The notes beneath the pieces were generated by a model. That model had not been told where the DNA came from, made no database searches, and saw nothing but the letters and a program-made list of their open reading frames with translations. 18,940 bases of DNA, taken from NCBI GenBank assembly GCA_021846695.1, contig JAJZWN010000020.1:2649-21588 (forward strand). Direction: 5' to 3'. Position numbers and translations under genes: made by a program. Shown here in pieces: positions 1 through 8,161 of the stretch (position 1 is the stretch's first letter; each line of letters begins with the position of its first letter). The stretch is from Thermoplasmata archaeon (GTDB lineage: Archaea > Thermoplasmatota > Thermoplasmata > Thermoplasmatales > Thermoplasmataceae).

Positions 1-357
1 GAATACCCAGACCTGGCAGGATCCATTAAAAAGGGTGATATAATCGTTGCAGGAAAAAACTTCGGATCTGGATCAAGCAGGGAACATGCGGTAATCACCA
101 TAAAGGGGCTTGGTATTTCATGCATTATTGCTGAAAGTTTTGCAAGAATATTCTTCAGAAATGCCATAAATACTGGGATACCGGTTATAGAGGCAAAGGT
201 AAGTGCAAACAACCTTGAAAAAATTACAGTGGATTTCAGGAATAGCAGGATATTCTGCGGGGGAAAAGAAATTGAATTTAGGGAATACCCGGAATTTTTA
301 AAGAATATAATAGAAAGCAACGGCCTTGTTAACTATGTGAGGTCAGGCAAATGGTAG
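1..357 (+). CDS. leuD: 3-isopropylmalate dehydratase or homoaconitase, small subunit (C-terminal part)
   Basis: Partial gene entering from the left edge; the visible 118 codons end at TAG 355-357. The product is the swivel domain of an aconitase-family hydro-lyase, which with a LeuC-type large subunit isomerises 2-isopropylmalate (leucine path) or homocitrate (lysine path). What shows this is the signature NFGSGSSREHA near the start of the visible part, followed by the family block AESFARIFFRNAINTGIPVIEA. The substrate-loop motif that separates LeuD from HacB (YLVY-like versus YLRT in methanogens) lies upstream of the window, so leucine versus lysine cannot be decided here. The last 7 bases overlap the ATG of the following dehydrogenase, so the two are translated from one operon and act in consecutive steps of one pathway. 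Confidence 0.85.
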   Translation, partial: EYPDLAGSIKKGDIIVAGKNFGSGSSREHAVITIKGLGISCIIAESFARIFFRNAINTGIPVIEAKVSANNLEKITVDFRNSRIFCGGKEIEFREYPEFLKNIIESNGLVNYVRSGKW

Positions 358-1421
358 ATATAGCAGTCATACCCGGTGATGGCATAGGCAAGGAAATAAT
401 TCCCCAGGTATGCAGAATGCTGTATTCAGTTGATCAGTCGCTTAATTTTATTTATTATGACATATCATCTGAACGTTATATTAACAATGGTATAACAGTG
501 ACAGATAAGGAGATCGGGGAATTAAAGAGCTATAAATCCATATTTTTCGGGGCTATCGGGGATTTTCGTGTTAAGCCAGGAATAATGGAGCAGAATGTTA
601 TATTAAAACTGAGAAAAGACCTTGACCTGTATATGAATATAAGGCCAGCCATTTCATTCAAACGAATTACCGGGAATGAAATCAATATTACCATACTGAG
701 GGAAAATACTGAGGATTTTTATTCCGGAATTTCAGGAACATTACCGGGTAAACAAACCTTTGAAATGAAGAAAGGCATATATAATTATAACGTTGATATT
801 TCTGGAAATTCTGATAACCAAATATATTATACAATGGGAATACTTTCCGAAAGAAATTTAAACAGATTTTTTAAAAAAGCATACGAAATTGCCGGTTCTG
901 ATAATATCACTGTTACAGATAAGGCCAATGCCGTAGAAATGTATTCAATATGGAGGGATATTGCAAGCAAGCAGTCAAATATACACAAAAAGAAAATAAA
1001 ATTCGAATATGCAGATTCCCTTGCATACAACATTGTAAAAAATCCATTAAAATATGAATATATAATTGCACCAAACCTTTATGGAGACATTATATCAGAT
1101 ATGACCAGTTCACTGGCCGGTGGACTCGGTTATGCCCCAAGTGGGAATGTTGGGGATAAAAATTCTATGTTCGAACCGGTACACGGGAGCGCGCCAGATA
1201 TAGCAGGCCAGAATATTGCCAATCCGGTAGCCTCAATACAATCGTCTATAATGATGCTGAAGCATATAGGAATGAATGAAACGGCTTCTATTATAGAAAA
1301 ATCATTGAAAAATATAATAAATAACGGTATAATACCTATAGAATCAGGTGGTTCATATACCACATCCCGATTTATAGAAGAGGTTATGAAAACATCACAA
1401 CTTCCGAAAAATAAAATATAA
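351..1421 (+). CDS. leuB: 3-isopropylmalate dehydrogenase-like decarboxylating dehydrogenase
   Basis: A 356-residue member of the isocitrate/isopropylmalate dehydrogenase family, about the usual length. It oxidatively decarboxylates a 2-hydroxyacid (3-isopropylmalate or homoisocitrate) with NAD(P)+ and a divalent metal. Visible motifs in order: IPGDGIG at the N-terminus, the substrate-Arg segment LDLYMNIRPA near residues 91-100, RENTEDFYSG around 118, DKANAVEM with the conserved Lys near 190, the metal-binding signature YGDIISDMTSSLAGGLG, and the nucleotide loop EPVHGSAPDIAGQNIANP. RENTED is shared by archaeal IPMDH and homoisocitrate dehydrogenases, so the exact substrate is inferred. The start ATG lies inside the end of the upstream isomerase gene (7-bp overlap), pointing to translational coupling. 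LeuB is the default reading; HicDH is the main alternative. Confidence 0.82.
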   Translation: MVDIAVIPGDGIGKEIIPQVCRMLYSVDQSLNFIYYDISSERYINNGITVTDKEIGELKSYKSIFFGAIGDFRVKPGIMEQNVILKLRKDLDLYMNIRPAISFKRITGNEINITILRENTEDFYSGISGTLPGKQTFEMKKGIYNYNVDISGNSDNQIYYTMGILSERNLNRFFKKAYEIAGSDNITVTDKANAVEMYSIWRDIASKQSNIHKKKIKFEYADSLAYNIVKNPLKYEYIIAPNLYGDIISDMTSSLAGGLGYAPSGNVGDKNSMFEPVHGSAPDIAGQNIANPVASIQSSIMMLKHIGMNETASIIEKSLKNIINNGIIPIESGGSYTTSRFIEEVMKTSQLPKNKI

Positions 1422-2842
<1,421 letters not shown>

Positions 2843-2848
2843 TTAATC

Positions 2849-3496
2849 ATGATGTCAGAAGATGAACAGTTAGAAAAATTGATGAAACCGGAATATATTT
2901 CCAGTTTAACCAGGGCAGTGGAGCTTATTAAAAAGCTCGATAACCTTGGATTTCTGGATGTAATATCCGGTATATTGAGTGACGATGAAACCCTAAAGAC
3001 AGTCTTTAGCCTACTAACAAGCGATGACGTACTCTCTCTTACAACAAAGACTGATTCCGTCATGGTGTTATTGAAAATAATGTCAGAGGAAAAGAATGTA
3101 AAGGCACTGAGCAACCTGCTTGAAATGGTCACTGTAATACAGAATAAAGGCCTTCTGGATCCTGTAATGGGAATACTTAACGACGATGGTGCAATGGGTA
3201 TGGTTATGGGGTTGTTATCCAACGACTTTACCATGAACCTGATCATGAACGAGAAGCCCATTCTTGATTCCCTTGGAAAGCTGGATCTGAGCGTTGCCCC
3301 ACACTATGTTAACATGGTAAAGGCTGTAGAAAATGCCATCAAGAATGATACAGTTACGCCTGTAGGCGGAATGATGGGCACACTTCACGCAATGAAGGAT
3401 GAAGACGCACAGAAAGGCCTTGGTATTGTTTTCTCAATACTGAGAAGCCTAGGCAAAACATGCAGTGATGAATTCAACTGCTCCGCCAAAAAATAA
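2849..3496 (+). CDS. DUF1641 family protein, SQR partner
   Basis: A 215-residue, largely helical protein. Recognisable is the C-terminal DUF1641 block GGMMGTLHAMKDEDAQKGLG (about residues 172-191) followed by a leucine-rich helix. Upstream are repeated helices with GILSDDE, SLLTSDD, GILNDDG and GLLSNDF, suggesting an internal tandem repeat of Leu-Leu-x-(S/N)-D-D type. It ends with two cysteines (CSDEFNC). In archaea and bacteria DUF1641 genes sit beside SQR or formate-dehydrogenase-like genes; their biochemical role is not established, and docking or anchoring of SQR at the membrane is inference. It starts 6 nt after the SQR stop with GGTGA (2838-2842) as Shine-Dalgarno overlapping that stop. 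A second ATG follows immediately, so the true start may be 2852. Confidence 0.8.
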   Translation: MMSEDEQLEKLMKPEYISSLTRAVELIKKLDNLGFLDVISGILSDDETLKTVFSLLTSDDVLSLTTKTDSVMVLLKIMSEEKNVKALSNLLEMVTVIQNKGLLDPVMGILNDDGAMGMVMGLLSNDFTMNLIMNEKPILDSLGKLDLSVAPHYVNMVKAVENAIKNDTVTPVGGMMGTLHAMKDEDAQKGLGIVFSILRSLGKTCSDEFNCSAKK

Positions 3497-3532
3497 TTTT
3501 ATTTTTATTATATAAGACGCATTCTCAACACA

Positions 3533-3540
3533 TTTTAATA
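3533..3540 (+). promoter_or_regulatory. TATA-like element of the tRNA-Gln/sulfur-carrier unit
   Basis: TTTTAATA is centred about 29 nt before the first base of the tRNA, the right place for an archaeal TATA box starting at or just before the tRNA. The preceding 3497-3532 is T/A-rich and probably also ends the SQR-DUF1641 message. Confidence 0.45.
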
Positions 3541-3565
3541 TCCATTTATTATTATGATTAATTAT

Positions 3566-3638
3566 AGCTCCGTGGTGTAGTGGACAAGCATTCCGGACTT
3601 TGGATCCGATGACGGCAGTTCGAATCTGCCCGGAGCTG
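3566..3638 (+). tRNA. tRNA-Gln (anticodon TTG)
   Basis: The cloverleaf folds by eye. The acceptor AGCTCCG (3566-3572) pairs fully with CGGAGCT (3631-3637), with discriminator G3638. The D arm is at about 3575-3591. The anticodon stem CCGGA/TCCGA carries loop CTTTGGA (3598-3604), giving anticodon TTG, and the T arm is GGCAG-TTCGAAT-CTGCC (3614-3630). No CCA is encoded, so the CCA-adding enzyme is needed. The A1-U72 pair is the feature archaeal GatDE uses to recognise mischarged Glu-tRNA-Gln. One irregularity is a C-A mismatch at the top of the anticodon stem (27-43). There is no intron. The U34 of this tRNA class is a known target of 2-thiolation. Confidence 0.95.
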
Positions 3639-3640
3639 TT

Positions 3641-3835
3641 ATGATAGAAGTAGTAGGAAGGAAAAAAGAAAAAATTAGCATAGAAAAGCCTGTGAGGCTA
3701 TCGGAACTATACGATTCTATAGGGGTCAATGAAGATGGATTTGTAGCCATACTTAACGGCGTACCTGCAACATCAGATCATATAATAAATCCGGACGATA
3801 ACCTTGTTCTCCTGGAGATATTTTCTGGTGGATAG
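3641..3835 (+). CDS. Ubiquitin-like sulfur carrier (MoaD/ThiS/Urm1/TtuB type)
   Basis: A 64-residue beta-grasp protein ending in the diglycine FSGG, the tail that is adenylated by an E1-like enzyme and then carries sulfur as a thiocarboxylate or is conjugated to proteins. The central VAILNGVPA and the closing NPDDNLVLLEIFSGG match the ThiS/TtuB pattern, and the length is that of ThiS or TtuB (about 65) rather than MoaD (about 80). It may serve thiamine, molybdopterin or tRNA thiolation; sequence alone does not decide. Its position, 2 nt after tRNA-Gln(TTG), favours tRNA thiolation. There is no Shine-Dalgarno possible outside the tRNA, so after 3' processing of the tRNA the message would begin UUAUG and be essentially leaderless. 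Confidence 0.82.
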   Translation: MIEVVGRKKEKISIEKPVRLSELYDSIGVNEDGFVAILNGVPATSDHIINPDDNLVLLEIFSGG

Positions 3836-3880
3836 GTCAGGTGACATCCTCCCTAGATAATGCAAGGGGCTTCCCGCTTA
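3836..3880 (-). mobile_element. Probable right-end scar of an IS200/IS605-TnpB type element
   Basis: Read on the minus strand this is a short GC-richer patch with GGGAAGCCCC, then CCCTTG-loop-CTAGGG, then GGAGGATGTCACCTGA. From memory this layout (GAAGCCCC, a hairpin, GGGGAGGATGTCAC) is the conserved 3' end, and the omega-RNA scaffold, of archaeal IS200/IS605 and TnpB-only elements. Here the hairpin has decayed (one mismatch in the stem) and there is no transposase or tnpB nearby. It fills the gap between two convergent genes and may supply the last codon or two of the CCA-adding enzyme. The alternative is a bidirectional terminator. No comparison could be run. Confidence 0.45.
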
Positions 3881-5161
3881 GGAGTTGAAAAGATACTTTG
3901 AAAAGAACTTTCTTACAACTTCAAGGTCTGTATCTTCCCCATTTATAATTTTAATTTCATCCTTTAACTCATTTAGATTTTTTCCTATGTCAGAGTTTTT
4001 CAGTTCCTTCCTGATAATCCCCTCCATATCTCTCTGTTCGGTTCTTACATCCACATAAACCCTGTTTTTCAGGATGTACGGGCCGCGCATTAACCTTGCA
4101 TTACTGTTCCATACATCTATGAATTTTATACTTTCATTTGATTCAACAGGTGGGCCCATATGAACCTTTGTTCCTGGGAGCATTCCAAGTTCGCATTCAA
4201 TTAAAATTTCTATATCGCTACCCACATATATTTCTGAGGCAACAGGCATGAAACCATTGTTATGAAGTATATCCCATATCCTGTTTTTTAATCTTACCGC
4301 CTGCGGATATATGATATCATCTATAATATCCGGTTTTTTTACAACAAAAACCATTATATGCGTTCCCCTATTCTTATTTATCCTCGGTGTGTGATTGAGG
4401 ATATCCTCCCTTCCGGCCATATATAGTTTAGATGCAAGTTTGAGCCTTGAGAGATTCTCCTCGCTGACTGCAGCACCAGCATTTCTGGAAGGGTCTACAG
4501 GATCTATTATTATCACAGGCTCAGAGAATTTATCCTCCGTATTTTCAGGAACGATCAGCTTACCTCTCAGGTTTGCCATATATCCCATTAGCCTGTCAAA
4601 ATTTTTAAAATGTATTATAAGAAGTTCACAGAGATACCCTGAAAATCCAGATCTGGATATCTCGGAACCGTATACGTTGATGCTCTTCATGAATACCTTT
4701 AAAAGCCTAATATCATGAACCATTGCTTCATCCGTATTACTGTTGACATAAAGTGTATGCAGCGGCGTTCTGTCCACCGTGGAAACTATTTTTTCTCCCT
4801 CACTGATTTTAAATGCAGGAACAACATCTACTTTTATTCCCATGACGTAGCCTGAAACATAGGGGTGCTCCGCGTATTTTTCTGTTCCATTCTCCAGTAC
4901 CCGGTGCCCTATTTCAAGGCCTTTCTTCTCTATATAATCTACAGAATATGATTTATCAAATGTGACAAATATATCTATATCGCTTGATTTTAAATTTGTA
5001 TTCTTTGATACAGACCCCACCTCTGTGCAGGATGCATTTATATTGTCTGCCTTGCATATATCATTTATTTTCTGGATAATTGTTGAGGAAATTTCACCTA
5101 GCTTTTTTGTTTCTTCACTGGTGGGGATCTGTTCAGCAAGAAGGTTTTCTAGATAATTCAT
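3878..5161 (-). CDS. cca: CCA-adding enzyme (archaeal class I tRNA nucleotidyltransferase)
   Basis: A 427-residue enzyme that builds or repairs the CCA end of tRNAs without a nucleic-acid template. The class I nucleotidyltransferase signature GSVSKNTNLKSSDIDIFV places the two catalytic Asp in DID, and the third carboxylate is in VDVVPAF. An RNTHIM-like region and a C-terminal tail domain follow, and the total length fits the archaeal family (430-450). I chose ATG 5161 (MNYLENLL): the longer reading to 5245 would run through the NAC gene and adds 28 residues unlike the family N-terminus. It begins 1 nt after the NAC stop, so it is co-transcribed. Its 3' end faces tRNA-Gln, which lacks an encoded CCA. 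The last residues (NS, stop) touch the element scar. Confidence 0.92.
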   Translation of the reverse strand: MNYLENLLAEQIPTSEETKKLGEISSTIIQKINDICKADNINASCTEVGSVSKNTNLKSSDIDIFVTFDKSYSVDYIEKKGLEIGHRVLENGTEKYAEHPYVSGYVMGIKVDVVPAFKISEGEKIVSTVDRTPLHTLYVNSNTDEAMVHDIRLLKVFMKSINVYGSEISRSGFSGYLCELLIIHFKNFDRLMGYMANLRGKLIVPENTEDKFSEPVIIIDPVDPSRNAGAAVSEENLSRLKLASKLYMAGREDILNHTPRINKNRGTHIMVFVVKKPDIIDDIIYPQAVRLKNRIWDILHNNGFMPVASEIYVGSDIEILIECELGMLPGTKVHMGPPVESNESIKFIDVWNSNARLMRGPYILKNRVYVDVRTEQRDMEGIIRKELKNSDIGKNLNELKDEIKIINGEDTDLEVVRKFFSKYLFNS

Positions 5162-5162
5162 T

Positions 5163-5495
5163 TTAATTTCCGAGGTCCAGAATTGCCTGTGCCGGTTCTC
5201 CACCTGCCTTTTTAAGTGCCTCCATGGCCTTTTCCCTGGAAACATTGCACTGTTCCATTACAAGTTTTATATCCTCCTCATTAAACCCTTCATCCTGCTG
5301 TACCTTTGCCTTCTCCTTGAATGTGCCCATTACCTGGAATGTTTTCTGGCCCTGGGCTTCAATCATGGTAACTGAGGCATTTTCTATTACGTAATCTTTG
5401 TCTTTACCCTTCAGTATAACCTCTTTAACATCAGGCATTTCTGTGGATTTTATTCCCATCTGGTTCATCATTCTTCTTACATCTCTCGGATTCAT
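5163..5495 (-). CDS. nac: Nascent polypeptide-associated complex protein (archaeal NAC)
   Basis: A 110-residue homodimeric ribosome-associated chaperone that meets nascent chains at the exit tunnel. The N-terminus (MNPRDVRRMMNQMGI) is the basic ribosome-contact segment. The NAC barrel follows (VKEVILKGKDKDYVIENASVT through QVMGTF, about residues 23-62), and a C-terminal UBA domain is visible (FNEEDIKLVMEQCNVSREKAMEAL, about 72-95). The length is typical. A TATA-like AATAAAAG on the minus strand lies near 5514-5524, overlapping the stop of the upstream membrane-protein gene and centred about 24 nt before the ATG, which fits an internal promoter giving a leaderless message. The CCA-adding enzyme follows after 1 nt. 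Confidence 0.93.
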   Translation of the reverse strand: MNPRDVRRMMNQMGIKSTEMPDVKEVILKGKDKDYVIENASVTMIEAQGQKTFQVMGTFKEKAKVQQDEGFNEEDIKLVMEQCNVSREKAMEALKKAGGEPAQAILDLGN

Positions 5496-5519
5496 AAGGA
5501 TTAATCATTACTTCTTTTA

Positions 5520-6641
5520 TTAATTTTTATGTTTTTTTGTCCATATTATTTCTGGATAGTTTGTGAATTTAAGTACCATTATTAAACCCGCCATGGAAGC
5601 TATTAATTCTATAATGACGGTATACACCGGTATATGGAGGAATTCCAGTAATATAAAAGGCATCGGAAGTATAAATACCCATGAAAAAAAATTTGCAAAT
5701 TTATTTGCATAATAAATCTCACTCCCGGGGAATTTCCTTGTAAAATATTTCCTGTATCCGGGAAAGAATAATGCAACTGCAGGGAACATTAAAAAGCCTG
5801 TGGTAAGATTAAATTCTGTATTTTTTATAGAAATGAGGAAACCCATGACGAGCAAAAATGGAAACACTGCTACGAAAGATATGCCGCTAAACACTCTTGA
5901 ATTTATTGCGCTTCCCAGTGAAATCGCCAGGAATGATAAGGACGCGATTCCCAGAAATATATAGATTGTTGTAATTCCTCCATTACTCAATGCAAGCACT
6001 GGAACAGTTAAAAGTACAATGGCTATTGATATGAATAGGACCACGTTTATCATTATGGCATACAGCAAAGTCCATCCATTTCTAATTCTTTTAATGTCGC
6101 TTAATGAAATTATATATCTCTTCAGCTTTTTAATCAGTGTTGTTTTTCTGTAATTTATTTCCATATGGCCAGAAAGATAGAATGCCAGTGAAAAAGCTAT
6201 TATTAAAACTGCCATGATATAAAATACATATATAATTCTGAGTGCAATATAATGCTCAGCAAGGAAAACGAGCCCGATTATAGAGCCCGAATACAGATAG
6301 GATCTGGTTTCGTTTACTCCATGCCCGCTTCTACTATAATCTATGATGGCGCTGCCCAAGGACAGCATTGCAGTCAGTGTAAGGAATATATACAAATCCT
6401 TTGTGTAAAAAATCATAATTATGGCAGGCGCAAGAAATATGCCTGCCAGAAGAACAGACGCATTCCCAAGTAATTGGAGAATGGCTCCGGACATAATATA
6501 AGATATAAAATACACAACCCCGAAACAGATAAGAAGTACCGGATAAATAAAAATTTTCATAGATTCTAGATTAATATGCAAAGGAAGTAAAAATAACAGC
6601 ACAAGCAATACGGAATTCTTCAGTGAGTTGATTATATCCAT
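5520..6641 (-). CDS. Polytopic membrane protein of unknown function
   Basis: I do not recognise this gene. The product (373 residues from ATG 6641) is almost entirely hydrophobic, with roughly 10 to 12 predicted membrane spans. A basic cytoplasmic loop lies mid-protein (HMEINYRKTTLIKKLKRY and on to DIKRIRNG) and a second basic loop near residue 300 (YRKYFTRKFPG). There are very few charged residues inside the spans and no ATPase, transporter or enzyme motif. A nine-residue extension beginning at TTG 6668 is open. A TATA-like element at about 6692-6704 is about 31 nt from that TTG and about 58 from ATG 6641, so the start is unsettled. It precedes NAC by 24 nt in the same direction; a link to protein biogenesis would be speculation. 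Confidence 0.7.
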   Translation of the reverse strand: MDIINSLKNSVLLVLLFLLPLHINLESMKIFIYPVLLICFGVVYFISYIMSGAILQLLGNASVLLAGIFLAPAIIMIFYTKDLYIFLTLTAMLSLGSAIIDYSRSGHGVNETRSYLYSGSIIGLVFLAEHYIALRIIYVFYIMAVLIIAFSLAFYLSGHMEINYRKTTLIKKLKRYIISLSDIKRIRNGWTLLYAIMINVVLFISIAIVLLTVPVLALSNGGITTIYIFLGIASLSFLAISLGSAINSRVFSGISFVAVFPFLLVMGFLISIKNTEFNLTTGFLMFPAVALFFPGYRKYFTRKFPGSEIYYANKFANFFSWVFILPMPFILLEFLHIPVYTVIIELIASMAGLIMVLKFTNYPEIIWTKKHKN

Positions 6642-6835
6642 TAAAGTATTTCTTTCTAAAACTCTCAATGTAAGTGATTATCATAGTTCCATATTAAATA
6701 TTTCCGGATATTAATGACATTTTAATATGTTCCATAATTATACACCCATCAGTGACACGGTTGATCAAAGTAAAATAATTCAAATATCTCTTTTATTACT
6801 ATAAAAGTTTTTATTACTCGCTTGTATTATGTTAT
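6642..6835. promoter_or_regulatory. Divergent promoter region (membrane protein / glnA)
   Basis: On the plus strand CTATAAAAG at 6799-6807 is centred about 33 nt before the glnA ATG, so that message has a leader of only a few bases. On the minus strand an ATTTAATAT element near 6692-6704 serves the membrane-protein gene. I see no strong inverted repeat that would mark a nitrogen-responsive operator. Confidence 0.5.
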
Positions 6836-8161
6836 ATGCAGGATGAAGAATCCTATATTGAAAAATTAAAGGAAGATAAAGTAGAGTTTTTGCAATTACA
6901 GTTTACAGATATTATTGGCTCTGTAAAATCATTGACAATCCCACACAACAGGTTTGAGGATGTAATTTACAACGGGGTTATGTTCGATGGGAGCTCAATT
7001 GTCGGATATAAACAGATTGAGAACTCCGATATGAAAGCGGTACCGGAATTATCATCCTATACAATACTCACAAACGAAAATTATGCGGGAAAAACAGTGA
7101 GATTTATCTGTAAAATATTCAATCCTGACGGAACTCGATTTGAGGGAGATCCCAGATACATTCTAGAAAAGCAGGTAGAAAGGCTCTCAAAGGAAAATAA
7201 GAGAATTAACATAGGACCCGAGCTTGAATATTTTATTTTCAATCAGGATGAGGAGGGGGAACCAACCATTGAGCCAAGCGATTATGGAGGATATTTTGAT
7301 AAGGAGCCACTGGACAGGTCATTTACAGTAAAGCAGGAAATAATAAGAAAGCTTGAGGGGTTAAATTATTTCCCAGAGGCATCACATCATGAAGTGGCAT
7401 ACGGGCAGCACGAAATAGATGTGAAATATTCAGATGCCATAACAATGGCTGATAGAATCATTATGATAAAGAGCGTTGTAAAGGAAACCGCCAATGAATA
7501 TGGCTATTATGCAACTTTTATGCCAAAGCCGATAAAGGGTGTTAACGGCAATGGGATGCATGTACACCAGAGCATATTCTCAGGAGACGAAAATCTATTT
7601 TACAAGGAATCAACAAAACACGGACTGAGCGACTATGCAATGCACTATCTGGGAGGATTACTTAAGAATGTCAAATCTTCCTCCCTTGTTCTTGCTTCCA
7701 CTGTTAATTCATATAAAAGACTGATTCCTGGATATGAGGCCCCTGTATACATTGCATGGGCGAACAGGAATAGAAGTGCACTGGTAAGAATTCCATCGGC
7801 TGCACCAAAGGGAAAGAGGCTTGAACTTAGGTATCCTGATTCTGCCGGAAATCAGTATCTCCAGTTTGCGGCAATAATTGGCATGGGCCTGGATGGCATT
7901 GAGAATAAAATAGACCCACCAGATTCTATTGAGAAAAATATATTCGAAATGAATGAGGAAGAAAGGAAAAAATATGGAATAGAATCGATGCCAGCATCCC
8001 TGGGACAGGCCATAACAGCCTTCAAGGAAAGCAGCCTTATGAAAGAAATATTTGGGGATTATATTTACAATAATCTTATCAGGATCAAGGAAAACGAATG
8101 GGCCGATTTCAGGCAGTATGTAACGGACTGGGAGATTAATAGATATCTGGATATCTATTAA
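6836..8161 (+). CDS. glnA: Glutamine synthetase, type I (alpha-like)
   Basis: A 441-residue dodecameric-type GS, making glutamine from glutamate, ammonia and ATP in the cytoplasm. Motifs seen: FDGSSI (50-55), the metal-binding Glu block GPELEYFIF (128-135), the nucleotide/ammonia segment NGNGMHVHQS (237-246), NRNRSALVRIPS (310-321) and ELRYPDSAGNQYL (330-342). The residue aligned with the adenylylated Tyr of enterobacterial GS is Phe370 (in NIFEMNEEE), and the length is that of the GSI-alpha group, so covalent control by GlnE is not expected. The start is supported by a TATA box about 33 nt upstream. The stop codon overlaps that of convergent valS by 4 bp. Confidence 0.96.
   Translation: MQDEESYIEKLKEDKVEFLQLQFTDIIGSVKSLTIPHNRFEDVIYNGVMFDGSSIVGYKQIENSDMKAVPELSSYTILTNENYAGKTVRFICKIFNPDGTRFEGDPRYILEKQVERLSKENKRINIGPELEYFIFNQDEEGEPTIEPSDYGGYFDKEPLDRSFTVKQEIIRKLEGLNYFPEASHHEVAYGQHEIDVKYSDAITMADRIIMIKSVVKETANEYGYYATFMPKPIKGVNGNGMHVHQSIFSGDENLFYKESTKHGLSDYAMHYLGGLLKNVKSSSLVLASTVNSYKRLIPGYEAPVYIAWANRNRSALVRIPSAAPKGKRLELRYPDSAGNQYLQFAAIIGMGLDGIENKIDPPDSIEKNIFEMNEEERKKYGIESMPASLGQAITAFKESSLMKEIFGDYIYNNLIRIKENEWADFRQYVTDWEINRYLDIY

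Noticed and set aside
5162..5245. 28-residue N-terminal extension of the CCA-adding enzyme
   Set aside because: It runs through the end of the NAC gene in another frame and is unlike the family start; the ATG at 5161 fits the operon spacing.
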